In this document: positions 19,301 through 34,300 of the stretch, piece by piece
How positions within the stretch are numbered: the first letter of the stretch is position 1
Layout: the number at the start of each line of letters is the position of its first letter
NCBI GenBank assembly: GCA_963576725.1
Contig: OY755252.1
Location: 47,668,140 to 47,732,139 of the forward strand
DNA length: 64,000 nucleotides
Direction: 5' to 3'
DNA from: Azorinus chamasolen
Lineage: Eukaryota; Mollusca; Bivalvia; Cardiida; Solecurtidae
Notes under the pieces: model-generated
Database searches by the model: none
The model's input: only the letters and a program-made list of their open reading frames with translations
What the model was told of the DNA's origin: nothing
Made by a program: the position numbers and the translations under genes

Positions 19301-22300
19301 TCATTGTAATTCCTTTGAACGCCTTTGCAAACAGAGCAGACCCAGATCTGACAGCTCCTTTAACCCATTCCCTCATAGGCTCTTTTTAGACACAGCCTCT
19401 TTGAATGAATCTACCGAAAAGAGGCAGATACTAGGGAAAAGAAAAATGTTTAAATTGTGTAGTTTAAACTAGTTTTGAAACCATTGTGATAAATATAGCA
19501 TTTGCTCCTATGGAGCAAATGATCACAATGGTTTCAAAAAGTGACTTTTACGGAGACGTAGAAAGGCGTATTTATGGAGGAAAGGGTTAAAAGCTGTACT
19601 GATCAGGGTCAATTCTGTTTACATTTTGAGTTTGTATAGATCTAATCCTACAGTTTTTGTATATGCTAAGAAATTCCTTGAAAATATTCCATCAATAAAA
19701 CAAATCACGATGTGATCAATTCATGCATAAATAATCATTAGGAAAAGGGTGAAAGATAAGGTACTATGATCCAGGTGACATTGTCATAACACATCTTTGC
19801 ATCATATAAAATAATTCCTATATTAAATTTTACATTAACTAGTCTACATTTACTGATATAATGGTGAAACCTTTTCTTGTTGTAACATGGCTCTTTTTTA
19901 TATTCCAGCAACAGGTGCACAAATTGAGTGCATTTCACAAGTATACATATTCTATCTTACTTCCTTCCATCTATTTCAGTTAGCCAAGAAGCAGTCATAG
20001 CTAACAGTGATATTTTCAATGGATTTCTGCTGCAGGCTCAACAGGTTTGTTTAACCCATTACTCCATAAATACACCTTTCTACACCTTTGCAAACAGAGC
20101 AGACACAGATCAGACAGCCCCGGAAGAAGTGGTTTGATCTGGGTCTGCTCTGTTTGCTTATGCTGCAGTAGCCACAATTTCCTGTGACCATGTGCTATTA
20201 TTACAATTAATCTAATTAATATCCATTACATCATTATTTCTTACATGAGTATTCATGGAGTAAAGGGTTAAGATGCAAACTTTATACTATGGTTATACAT
20301 GTAATTCTTTCACACCCGTGAGTAGACAGAATGAAAAATGGGAACAGCCTGGCAACATCATCTAATGCTGTATACGCTCTACTTAAATAATTTTCATTGG
20401 ATCCTTAACCCGTTACACCATATAAATGCTTTTAGTCTTTGCAAACAGGGTAGACCCAGATCAGACAGCTCCTGTAGGAGCTGTCTGACCAGCGTCTGCT
20501 GTGTTTGCTTCATGGAATAATACAGGCCTGATTCTATGTTCAAAATTTCCTCTGTTTGTGTACCATTATAAAAAATGAGCTAATTAATATTCCTGTTGTG
20601 ATAATTTTATATATTCATGCAGTATAGAGTTTACTCTTTGTACACTAGTGGCAAGTTTATGATTACCTAGTTAATCCTTTCCTAATATAAATGCTTTTTC
20701 ACACCACTGCAAACAGAGTTGACCCAGATTAGACGGCTCCAATAGGAGCTGCAGAGTCTGCTCTGTTTGCTTTTGACATGATAAAGGTCTGATTCTACAG
20801 TTTTTATCAAAGCAAAAAAATCTCTTGAAAATTCGACATTAAACATATTTCAGATAATAAATATTCATGATGTCATTATTTCTTACATGAATATTGAACA
20901 GGTAAAGGGTTAAACTGTTTGGAATCCAGATGATATGCAGAATAAACTTGAGACTTATCAGGATTCAAACTTTTAACACACTTGATCATGGTTGGTTTTA
21001 AAACAACAATGGAGAAACATCACCTTAACCCTTTACTCTGTAAATTCGCCTGTCTATGCCTTTGCAAACAGAGCAGACCCAGATCAGATGGCTCCTGTAG
21101 GAGCCATCTGACCAGGGTCTGCTCTGTTTGCTTGTGAAATAATGTATGTAGCAAGAATGTTTTCTTCAATCTTTACATGGATGATTCTGCAGTTTCTGAA
21201 ATTTGGCAAAATGTCTGTCTTACAATATTCAGGTAATAAATATTCATGAAGTCACAAATTGTATAAATATCGATAAAGGAACGGTTTAAAGAGATTTAAC
21301 TGCACATCCGCAGGAAACACAGAAAGAACAGCCAGAGAATGTCACACTGGATGTGTATCTCATGAATGCCCACAAAATCACCATCAACATTGTTTCCACA
21401 GACCAGACGGAGGAGGTTCTAGAGGTAAGGCATACAATGACCTTCATAGCATGTTTTGTTTAGTTAGTTTATGCAGAGAACTAGATAAGATACATAAACT
21501 AAAACATGTTTAAGAATAACTCCTTTATTATACCACACACAAGGCAGTTGCACAGGTATATAGTTTTTAGCTTGTCTGTTTCAAAGAAATCACGAGCTAT
21601 TGTCGTAACTCTGGCGTCTGCGTCGTCGTTGTCCGAAATCTTAACATTGACCATAACTTCTTCAATTCTTCATTTACAACCTTCATTTTTGGTATGCATG
21701 TGCATCTTAACAATGACGACAGACGTGCATTGGCACTCGCTTGCGGTGCTCTTGTTGACCTGTCTGTTCGTGTATCCTAATACATTGTTGCTCATCTAGC
21801 ACTTTCATTTTTTGACCAATTTCTCTCAAATATGCTTTAATAATTGTTATGGATAAAAGCTTGGTTGATTTCGATTTTCAGAGGAATTTGTCATGGAGAA
21901 CCACTTTTTTTTCTCTGACAATGTGGCAGTGTGGGGTATGTGAGCTTGCTCACTAAGGTTCTTTAATTTCTCAACCAAACACCATGTTGTGAAATTCTCA
22001 ACCAAACACCAAATCCTATCTCTATCTATACAGATTTCCCCTCCATCTGGGTAGTATTGTCACTGGATAAATCTTTGCATGAAAGATAGGAATCTGCCAT
22101 CATTCCCATCAATATTGGAAAAAAGCACTGCATGTTGTGATAAGAGTTAAGATAAAGTTCAGTAAAAGTCAAGTGTATTATTACATAAGAGTGATGACGC
22201 TTACGGATTGCATTCCCATATTCTGTCTGTCTGTCACACTTTCTGTTTTTTGCTTTCCTTGTCGCACATTATTTTCATTACCCTTGTATTGCAGATGACA

Positions 22301-25300
22301 GATGTATGTCTTCAAACACTCTTTTAAAACTATAGCATTCTACATGTGAATTTAGTCATATCATTTGCTTACAGTTTGCATCAAGATGCGATACGGTGTA
22401 ATCCAGCATTTCATCATTATCTAAAACTGTCTGACAATTGCATTTCTGTAGAGAAATTAAAAACATTCCTTGTGTGAAAATATTTTTACTCAGCGTGCTA
22501 ATCGTTAAACACAGTTTTCTTCTGAAATATTAATATTATTGTGATGTATTTTATTATTAAAGGTAATTCCTCTTAATATACCTCCAGAAAATCTTTGGCA
22601 ATTAGTGCAGAGCTAGATCAAGATAGTCCTGATGGAAAAGTTGAACCAGGGTCTACATGTACACTATTTGCTACTGCGTTAGTGTCACTTAATCCTTTCC
22701 TTAATATAAACACATTTTTATGCTTTTGCAAACAGTAGACACAGATCAGATGGCTCCTATAGGAGCCGTCTGATCAAGATCTACATGTACTCTGTTTGCT
22801 ATTGGAATTTTGATAGATCTGTTTCTATATTCTTTAAAATCGCTACAATTTCCCACTTTCCACATTTCATTATAACTATTTTGTCCCTGAATATTCAGTA
22901 GGTATTGAAATTAGGAAAACAAACATAGAACACGGAACAGGGAAAAGGTAAACAGCTTTAAATGGGCTTATTCAGCTTTACAAGAGAGAGAAGATTAAGT
23001 GCCCTTGACCCTTTCCCTGTTCTGTGTTTATTACCAATTTCAATACCTACTAAATATTCATGGACAAAATAGTTATAATGAAATATGGAAGGTGGAATAT
23101 TGTAGCCATTTTAGAAACTAAAGATACAGGTCTATCAAATTCCATAAGCAAACAGAGTAGACCGTGATCAGACGGAGCCGTCTGATCTGGGTCTACTCTG
23201 TTTGTAAATGCGTGAAAACACGTTTATATGAGGGAAAGGGTTAAATTTAAGGTAACTACAGTATTGTATGTTCTTTCAGGGTGTGGCCTCACAGATTGAA
23301 CTGCCGGATGACTTTGTGTACTACTTTGGTTTGTACCTGGTGAAAAAAGAAGAACATGTAGACAATATAAGTAAGAATACAAAACCAGTTTATTGATTCA
23401 ATCAGATTTGGTATTAACACTAAATAAAATCTCTCTTAACCCATTACCTCATTGGTGATTTTACACCCAAATTCTTTGAAAAAATCTGCTGAAGGAGCAT
23501 TTACTAGACTTTTTATTTTTTTTAGAATTGTCTAGTTTTAAAACCATTACGATAAATTGAGCATTTGCTCCTATGAAGCAAATACTCTATATATCGCAAT
23601 GGTTTCAAAAGTGACTTTTACATAAGCGTCAAAAGGTGTCAATATGAGGGAATGGGTTGAACCTTTGTCTGACAGAGATACAGAGACTTATTGCTTAGCA
23701 CTGGAGACATAATGACTGGTCTGGGATAACATCATTTGCAATGCACTGATACCAGTAGCTTTATGGAATGACTTGTGGAAATTACTGTTCATGATCAGCA
23801 TTTGGCAGAAATTTTGTTAAATGCATTTATAAATACCCAATTAACGTAAGAATTCAGATACAAAATCTCTTACTCCGCCAGATTTGAGAAGTTGAATAAG
23901 TCAACCTGATGTCAATTTTGATAACTTTGAATTAAATTGACATAGTAACAATTAGTGCAGACCCTGTTCAAGCAGATCCTTTGGCGCTGTTTGATATGGA
24001 TCTACACTATTGGCCTATATTTGTGTGTCCTAATTCAAAGGGTGATCTGAGTACAAGATGTTTCATATTGTTTTCCAGTTGTGAGAAAATTACAGGACTT
24101 TGAGTCTCCATACATTTCATTGAAATCAGCAAATCAAGAAGGAACTCATCGAATAGTTTTGCGGAAAAGGTATGCTGGTTTCCTGTGCCTATGTTGTTAT
24201 AATGCTATAAATATAATTCTTACCTATATAACCCTTTCCTTAATTTGTATTCATATAAGAATTAATGGCAACATGAATATTTATTACCAGAAAGTTTATA
24301 GTGGTATCTGAATACACATATTTTCAGCATGGTAGAAACTAGATTTTCATCTGCTGCAAACAGAACACTCTGTGCAAAACTCTGGCTATTAGGTTGTTAA
24401 CCCTTCCCTCAATAAATACATGTACACATTTTTACGCCTCTGTAAAAGTCACTTTTTGAAACCATTGTGATAAATAGAGCATTTGCTCCATAGGAGCAAA
24501 TGCTCTATTAATCACAATGGTTTCAATAGTACACAATTTTCCTTTTCTCTAGTAAATGCTCCTTTTTGGTAAATTTATTCAAAGAGGTTGGATCTAAAAT
24601 AGCCTATGGGGTAATGGGTTAAGGGTTAAGATATTTGAGCCATTCTCAACACAATTGTTTGGAGCTTTTAGGAACAGTGTGTACACAGACCATCTGATGT
24701 GAAGAACTTTTGTAAGAGTCTACAGTTACCTTAATGAAATACTGCACGAGTGTTCCTTCTAACTGGACCAGTGTTCATTGGATCACAAATTATTTAACAC
24801 TTTACCTCATAAATATTCATGTAAGAAACAATGACACATGTAAAATTGATTGTATGAATTTTATGATGGCGTATGGGCACAGGAAGTTTTAAAACCATTG
24901 CAGAAATCAGATCTGTATTATTTCGTAAGCAAACGGAACAAATCCTGATTTAAGATTATATGGCTTCTAAAAGAGCTGTCTGATCTTGGTCTGCTTTGTT
25001 TGCAAAAGCATTAACAGGTGTATCTATGGAGTAAAGGATAAATGATTCCCAGCAGACAGCAGTGTTACGTTTTCTGTTTTGAAATGAATGACATATAAAT
25101 TAAGGGCTGCTCTGTTTGCAAAGGCTTAGAAAAACGGATTTATGGAGTAATGGATTAAAGAGGTTTTGTCTTTATTACAGCTATTGGGATATAACATTTG
25201 ATGATGATCTTATTGAAAACAAGGTGGCCATGAATCTACTCTATGTACAGGTAAAACATTTAGAAAATTTATGTTTACAGAACCATAGATAAGATACTGA

Positions 25301-28300
25301 TTTAACCCATTACCTCATAGGCTATTTTTAGATCCAACCTCTTTGAATAAATGTACTGAAAAGGAGCCTCGACTAGAGAAAAGGAAAATTTTCGAAGTTT
25401 GAAACAATTGTGATAAATAAAGCGTTTGCTCCTATTGAAGCAAATGCTCTATTTATCACAATTGTTTCAACAGGTGACTTTTGTAGGGGCGTCAGTATCA
25501 GGGAATGGGTTAAGAATAGCTCCTTTATTTATCCACTGAACCCAATATTGTGATCACTCTTTAAAACTGTCTCGAAGAGATGATTCTAAAGAGTGGTTAG
25601 AACATAGGGTTTGATGGAGAAATAAACAATTTAGTACTTGTATGTGCACCTTTATCTGTGAAACTGGTCTGGACCCTGGTTCCGATGATACTAACTGTAG
25701 ATAAGAAGAGTAGTGTTATGTTCTATTCAAAGTTTGAGGGCTGGCACTGAAGGGTTAATTGGCATCTTGGTCTAAACTGTTTGTATAAGTAACATAAATT
25801 CATCCTTAATTGCGTATATGCTGATAAGTCGAATGACCCATCGGTGTTTACTGGTAATTATAGTCCATTCAGTATGAACGGATTGCCTGTTTGAATGTGG
25901 ATTATTTCAAGTTGAATGGCTTATCAGTGTTAAACTATGTAGTCCATTCAGTATGAAAGGCATACATTTGCTAGAGGATTTTGAACATTAACAAACAGTA
26001 CAGATCCTGATCAAAGAATTCCACTAGGAGCCCTCTGGGTCTGCACTCACTCTTTGCAAATGACAGCAAACATGTTTCCCACATTAAAAGGGTTAACCCT
26101 TTCCCTCATATAAATGCCTTTTCACTTATTTGCAAACAGAGTTGGCCCAGATCAGACAGCTCCTATAGGAGCGGTCTGATCAAGTTTAGCTCTGTTTGCT
26201 AATAAAACAACCTAGATCTGTTTCATTACTTTCTAATATGGCTCCAATGTTCTACTTGCCATATTTCATTATAACCATTTTGTCCATGAATATTCAGTAG
26301 GTATACATTAGGAGTAAACATAGAAAAGTGAAAGGGTTTAGAGACAAATGCGTCTAAACTGTTATCTGTTCATTTTTCCAATACATTTCAGGCATTGAGT
26401 GATATTGAGAGAGGTTGGGTCAATGCAACAAAAGAACAAATGAAACATCTCAAAACATTGCAACAGAGGGGCTCCAAAAGAGAGGTTTGTAAAAATGATT
26501 ATTTGATAAAAATGTCATACACTTTTATCACATAAATTTGACTTTAAAATCATAATAAACCATGTATTATCAAATTTGAGTCTCGATTCACTCCAGAAGA
26601 GCTTTATAATTTAATGGGTTACATTTTTATGTCAGAGTATAGATTTTCTTCAATAGCAGCATTTGAAAGCCATAAAATATAGAGAGTTGGAAATCTAATT
26701 TCATTGTTCTGGTCAACATAGTTAATAATTAATGTTCTGAGAGAACTCGGGGTATGTTCGACTTGATTTTAATAATTTGGAATGATGAATTTTATTTACA
26801 TTGTTTTAACAGTATTTTGGTCATATCACGACGTCAAGCTAATTACAAGACCCCCAGAAATTTTTCTGTGTGGAACAAACTCAATTGTTTCATGCACAAA
26901 GGAACAACCAGGTAGAACCATCGAATTACTGCAAGCCAGATCGATGACTACCCACCCATGAAATATCCAAATGCCCAGGCTGAGATTCCAACCACTAGTA
27001 ACTGTCAGTCAAAGACCATAGAGGCCTTACTCAATATGATGATGTACATTATAATAAACAAGAGTGTGTGTGTGTGTGAAACACTTATGCCCCCAACCTT
27101 TGACCCTGAAGGATGACCTTGACCTTTGACCCATAGACCAGGGGGTTGAACACGACCCATCGTCTGTGATGAACATTTGTGCCAGGTTAATTTGAAATCC
27201 ATTCACAGATAAAAAAGTTACAGAAGGGACACGAAATTACGGACGGAAGGACGGATAATGCGATTACTATATGCCCGCCGTTGTGGGGGCACGAAAAAGA
27301 GAAAAGTTATGATATATATAGGGGATATGTTTTTGCTCAAATGAAATACAGAATTATAGTTTGATTTGCTTAAGGGAGACGACTCACAAGCTGAAGGTGA
27401 ATGGAAATTTGAAAGTGGTCTCCCTTACACTAATTATGTATTCAGTATTTCACCCAACAAAAGAATTTTCTTTTGATTTCGACATTCAATTTAATGAAGA
27501 AGAAAGAAAATAGATCCTGTTCACTTTTTAGCTCACCAGAGCACAAAGTGCTCAGGGTGAGCTTTTGTGATCGCCTGATGTCCGTTGTCTGTCGGCATGC
27601 ATAGTCCGTCATCAGTTTTCAACAATTTGAACCTTTAAAAATCTTCTCCTCTGGATCTACAGGGTTCTCAGCTTTCATCTTTGGCACATAGCATCATCTT
27701 TAGGTCCTCTGCATAAGTTATATAAATTATGCCCCTGGGGTCAAAATTGGCCGCACCCCAGGGGTGCCTTGTTTTCAATAGAAACATATAGTAAAACTTT
27801 GAAAATCTTCTCCTATGAAACTAGAAGGTTCTCAGCTTTCATATTTGGCACATAGCATCATGTTCAGGTCCTCTACAAAAGGTTTATAAATTATGCCCTT
27901 GGGGTAAAAATTGGCCTCACCTCAGGGCCGGCTAGTTTTCTATAGAAACATAAAGTGAAAACTTTGAAAATCTTCTCCTCTGATTGTCTGATGAGCGATA
28001 TCAGGGCCATTCTGGCCCTCTTGTTGAATGCAGCAGCGTTTGGCAGGATCTGCATTTGGATCTATTTACTAAGTGTCATATTTTGAAATATTCAGTGAAC
28101 CATTCAATTATTCACTTACTTTCAAATGATGTCTTCCATAATGTTAACATATTCTTACTGGGGGGATTTTTTGTAGAACCCATCTTATCAAATAGAGGTA
28201 ACGAAAAAGTAATTCCAGCAGAGTAGGTTTTTAAAATACTATAGAATGATATTTCATTCTGATAAACAGTGATTTCAGTACTGGTCATAAAATACAGGAT

Positions 28301-31300
28301 ATTTACCCTTTACTCCATAAATACGACTTTCTCCACTCTTGCAAACAGTAGACCAAGATCTGTGAGCCTGTATTTGCTTATGATATCAGAGGCCCAGATA
28401 AGATGCGTAAATTAAAACATTATGTTGTGACCACTCTTTAGAATCGCCTCCTCGAGACGATTCTATAGAGTGGTCACAACATAGGTTTTGTAGAGAATGG
28501 ACAATTTTAGTATTTGCGTACTTACCCTTAACTGTTCCTCTTAATATATGATTCTACAGTTTGTGCCATTTCCAAAAATTTCTGTGTCCATGTACTACCA
28601 TAAATATTATATCTTACATGAATATTCATGGAGCAAAGGGTTAAACAATATTGAATCTGAAAACCATGAATGACAGCTTTTCATTCTCTATCATAATACA
28701 TGTATTATACAGTGCTCCCTCCCTACAATGGCCCTCTCAATAACGATTCCCTCCTTACAACAACGCATGTCACTGTTTCCGAAACAACAAGGCTCCAGAA
28801 ACAATTTTTTTCATCGTATTTTATTTATGCCTCCATCAAACCCTATGTTGTGACCACTCTTTAGAATCGTCACTTTGTGACGATTCTAAAGAGTGGTCAC
28901 AACATAGGGTTTGATTGAGGCATAACGGTTTTAGTTCTTGAAATACACCTTATCTGGGGATCTGCAAACAAGCTAATTATGTTTGATTTTCCCTCCCTAT
29001 AACAACTCCCTCTGAACAACACATACAATCTTCGTATCCCAAAGGGTGTCGTTGTAGAGAGGGAGCACTATATCACATTAATTTAATTTTTCATTCTGAT
29101 TACAGCTGTTACGGATGGTGAGGACCATGCGTCATTATGGTTATGTCCAGTTCCATCCCTGCGTCACAGATTACCCCCAACTTAACTCTCGAGTCATCAT
29201 AGCAGCTGGCAATAAAGAGCTACACTTCACAGTCAGCACAGCTCCAGTATGTATTGTATTACAATGAAGAGGTGATACACCAGATCTCCAGTGTATAGCT
29301 GCATTAATTCTTTACTCCATATATCAATAAATATACCTTTTAACTCTTTTCCTCATGACTATGCATTTGAGAAAGAATGATGTTAATATTAATTAGATTA
29401 ATCCATTGCAGAATCTGTATAATCATATCTATTTTATTTCATATTAAAGCAAACAGCAGACCCTGATCATATGGTCTAGGTCTACTCTGTTTGCAAAGGC
29501 GTAGCAAAGGTTCATTTATGGAGTAACGGGTTAATGCCTTTGCAAATGGAGATGATCTGGATCATTTGGCTCCTGTAGCAATGTCTGCTCTATTTGTTAT
29601 AGATCTGTTCCTACAGTTTCTGCCATGGGATAAAGTGTGTGTGCTCATATGCCATAACAAAAATTAAACTCATTAATATTCACAATGGCATTGTTCTTGG
29701 AAGAATATTCATGGAGTAAAGGGTTAGAAGAAGGTCTAATAACAAAGTTTTATATCTTCTCCAAACCCTACTGTGTTGTTATACATTAGATTTGTCTTTA
29801 TATATGAGTTCTATTGAGTACCAACAAGGTTTGTCTTGGAATTATGTCCGCTTGAATAATAAAATGCATAAAATCCAATTTCTTATAAATGGTTGGTCAG
29901 GTTGGGGGAAAAAACTTCATAACTGTGATCACTATGAAGTGTGGCTTTGCATATCCCCAGGATGATCTGGTTTGACTGTTATTAAGAGATATGCCCCCTT
30001 GAATGATAAATTTGCATAAAATCAAATTTCTCATAAATGGCAGGTCAGGTTTGGGAAAAAAATCACATGTGATCACCAAGAAATATATTTGTGCATGTCC
30101 CAAGGATGATCTGGTTCGATTTTGTTTACAGAATGAAGTCCCATTGAATGAATTTTTTTGCATGAAATCCAATTCCTCATAAATGGCTGGTCATGTTTGG
30201 AAAACACTTCCCAGCTGTGTTCACCATGAAGTGTAATTGTGATATAAGGGTGATGTTTTTGGTTAATCTGACCTTATGCTGTCCTAGAGGTTATTGTCAA
30301 CTAATAAATATGTGAACAATTTCTACCAAGCCTGTTAATAACTGATTCATTATCAAATATTTCCATTTTCCAGGATACCATCAAAGAAGGTGTGTTCAAA
30401 ATTACGAGAATACGATGTTGGCGGATAACGACTACTGTAAGTTTATACAGGAACATCTTTATATACATATCATACACCATTTAAAGTTTTACATTGAGTA
30501 TATTGGAACCAGGTTTTCTTGCTTCTCAGATGTACTAACTAGATAACATGAGTCACTAAAATAGAAGTACATGTACTAGAAATCCTTATCTGGAACACCC
30601 CTTGTCTGGTATACATGTATTTATATGCGTGATTGGGCGAAATCAATACAAGGGAATTTTTCTTGTGTAAATTTCAAAGTGAGGCTAAAATAGTGCAACC
30701 TTACAACAGCTGTGGAAAGTAGTACTGGTGTATTTAAGCGAGAAAAACAATGAAGCATGGGTTTTATTAAAGCTGGGGGCTTCTATTCCCCCAGTTGGTC
30801 TGTTCCTGTTCGAAACCACTAACCTCAGACATAGAAACCCCTGTCTTTAACAAAATCCATACTTGATTCTATTAGTCAGTCTGTCTCTAGAAGAGATTTT
30901 GTCCACCCCATGCTATATTGCATGTATTTCTCTGAAACTGTATTCTATAACCCTTTGCTCCATCAATATTCATGTAAGAAATAATGACATAATGAATATT
31001 AATTACCAGCAGTTTTATAATGGTACATTTATATTGGAACAGGAAATATGGCCATGGGGCTTCTATATCTGAGGTCACAGGAGGCCATTTCGTGGGTCTT
31101 CATGGTTTAAAAAGTCAAAAAAATTGATTGGGTCGATTTAGTGTTATATTATATACAAGGGGTCTAACTACCCATTCGCAAATTTCACGACCGATTCGAA
31201 AAAACGCCCGGTTTTGGGCTATCAAGATAAAATACCCACTAATGTTTGGTACGAACATGAAGCTGGGACCTTGTACTTTTCAAATAATATAACTTTTGAT

Positions 31301-34300
31301 ACATTCCGACTAAGCCGTAGCCAGTGCCGACGTGAAATTCCTACAAAATACGCTGATTTAGCTTACTCGAACGAGATCGCGCAACAACGATTTGCCGCTA
31401 GACCCCCGTAAAACGGCCATAATCGCGATGCCTTGGGACGAAACGATTGTGCAATCAATATATATGACAAAAAGCTATCGTTTACCTCTCAAACTATCTG
31501 CAGACACTGATGCAGATCCGAAATGCAGGCGAATTTTCGTGCAATTAGCAGATTTAAATCTCTGTCAGGCTACTACGAGTCACGTGACCCGCTTCCTTTA
31601 CAATAACAACATCCACGTGTCTGTTACCTTGCTTACCCAATAAGCGTTAGTGAGAACGCAGGGCACCATCCCTAGGTCAATCAAGTGCCTTGTTACTGGC
31701 TAAGTAGATACTAGGTTAAGTTGTTGTGAGTTCTCGTTCGAGTAAGAAAAATCAGCGTATTTTGTTGGAATTTCACGTCGGCACTGGCTACGGCTTAGTC
31801 GGAATGTATCAAAAGTTATATTATTTGAAAAGTACAAGGTTCCAACTTCACGTTCGTACCAAACATTAGTGGGTATTTTATCTTGATAGCCCAAAACCGG
31901 GAGTTATTTCGAATAAGTCGTGAACTTTGCGAATGGGTAGTTAGACCCCTTGTATATAATATAACACTAAATCGACCCAATCAATTTATTTTACTTTTTA
32001 AACCATGTAGACCCACGAAATGGCCCCCTGTGTCTGAGGTAGTATTTGCAAACAGAGAAGATCCAGATCAAAGGGCTCCTGTAGGAGCCATCTGTTCGAG
32101 GTCTGCTCAAGTTGCTATTAAAATGGAATTTGATAGTTATGTTTCTTTACTTTCTAAAATGGCTACAATTTTCCGCCTTCCATATTTCATGATAACTCTT
32201 TCGTTCATGAATATTCAGTAGGTATTGAATTTTAGAATAAACATAGAACAGGGAAAGGGTTAACCCTTTCCTCCATAAATACGCCTTTCTACGCCTCTGT
32301 AATAACCACTTCTTGAAACCATTGTGATTAATAGAGCATTTTCTCCTATGGGAGCAAATGCTCTTTTTATCACAATGTTTTCAAACTACAAAATTCTAAA
32401 ATTTTACTTTTCTCTAGTAAATACTCCTTTTGGGTAGATTCATTCAAAGATTTTGGGTCTAAAAGTAGCCTATGGAGGAAAGGGTTAAGACAGGTTCAAC
32501 AGTCTTCCTGATTTACTCCTGCCATTGAACATTGTCAGACTTGTATTGGGTATTTTACAGGTGTCAGAAAATACGGACCAGTCAAGGGCAGACAAATCTA
32601 CTCTGGAGTTGTCGTTTGAATATCTTGTTGCCAAAGATACGCTTCAGTGGATAACTGTGGTCTCAGAACAAGTACGAGACCTAAATATTTATATGAACAC
32701 ACACATTCTATAACCCATTCCCTCATATTGACGACTTTTGACGACTGTAAAAGTCTCTTTGTGAAACAATTGTGATAAATAGAGCATTTGCTCCTATAGG
32801 AGCAAATGCTCTACTTATCAAAACGGTTTCAAACTACAAAAAAGTTTTCCTTTTCTCTAGTTCATGCCCCTTTTCAGTAGATTTATTCAGAGAGATTGGC
32901 TCTAAAAATAGCATATGAGGGAATGGGTTGAACAACATATCCTATACCATTGACTGGATTTTCACCAAATATCAAAGGAGTGATTTTTTAGATGACCCTT
33001 TATCAGATAAGTCGTTCTGTCTGTTGCATAATTACGTCGCACAAGATCATTTAACCAGGTGAGTGATACAGGGCCACCATGACCCTCTTGTATATTTGTT
33101 TTGTTTCTTTAAGGCAATACTAATGAGCATGTGTCTACAAGGAATGGTGGAGGAATTAATCATGAAGAAGCAAGGAAAGAAGATGAAAAAGGTAAGCATG
33201 GTTTGTTTCATTATACCTGCTTCAAACAAGTTAACCCTTTCCCTCATATAAACGTGTTTTCACGCATTTGCAAACAGAGTAGACCCAGATCAGACGGCTC
33301 CTAGAGGAGCCTTTTGATCAGGGTCTGCTCTGTTTGCTAATAGAATTTGATAGATCTGTGTCTTTGCTTTCTAAAATGTCTACGAAGTTCCACCTCCCAC
33401 ATTTCTTTATAACTATTTTGTTAATGAATATTCAGTAGGTATTGAAATTTGGAATAAACACAGAAAAGGGAAAGGGTTAATGGAGAACTGCAGTGAAGGT
33501 TGTTTAACCCTTTACACCATGAATATTCATGTAAAAAATAATCACATGAATACTAATTTGATTATTTTTTTGAAAGTTTGGCCATGGAAGAAATTGTGGA
33601 ATTAAATCTATATTACAGTGTGGACTCGTTTTAATAAAATGGTCGGGACTGGAGCTTTGTTTTCATAGAATTGAAATTTTATTGGAACGAATTTTGCCTT
33701 TTGGGCGATCTCAAACATGGTACTGATTAGTATTTCAGGAAACTTTACTGGTATTTCAAACTGTGTATTATATAAAGAACAAACTCACTGTACATAACGT
33801 GTTTGTCTCAGTATTTCACATTGTTTGTAATTTAACTCAAAAGGTGAAAAGTTTGTATCCCTACAGCTGTGTCCTATCAGCGAGTGGGTCGCCATTTTGA
33901 TCGCATTATAATCATAAGTTCGTAATATGTACTAGAAGGGAAGTATTACATACAGGGTAAAGACAATTTGTTTCTTGAATATTTATAATTTATATTACAT
34001 TTAAGATTGGCACCATTTGAGAATTCTACAGATAAGAGTTTGGTATCTAATTCTGTATCAATTGTATTACGTTTAATAGTAGAACCTATGATTTTTATGC
34101 CCCCCAGATAAGATCTGGGGGGCATATTGTTTTTGCCCTGTCTGTCTGTTTGTCTGTTTGTCTGTTTGTTTGTCAGCAACTTTAACATTGGTCATAACTT
34201 TTGAGCCAGTACAGATAGAGACTTGATATTTGGTATGCATATATGTATCTCATGAAGCCGCACATTTTGAGGGGTGACATGTCAAGGTCAAGGTCATCCT

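Larger units (their letters stand above)
26485..29105 (+). repeat. SNX17 intron 9 repeats
   Basis: SINE-like 26760-27035; Helentron-like 27056-27295 (minus) and 27528-28025 (plus); unassigned 28026-28300; B 28301-28644 containing an A element ~28390-28545; TA-flanked CAGTGCTCCC element 28710-29070 with an A element inside at ~28825-28960. Confidence 0.7.

Noticed and set aside
31214..31894. Mirror-image frames MGYQDKIPTNVWYE... on both strands
   Set aside because: They are the two inverted arms of the hAT-like foldback element, not a gene pair.
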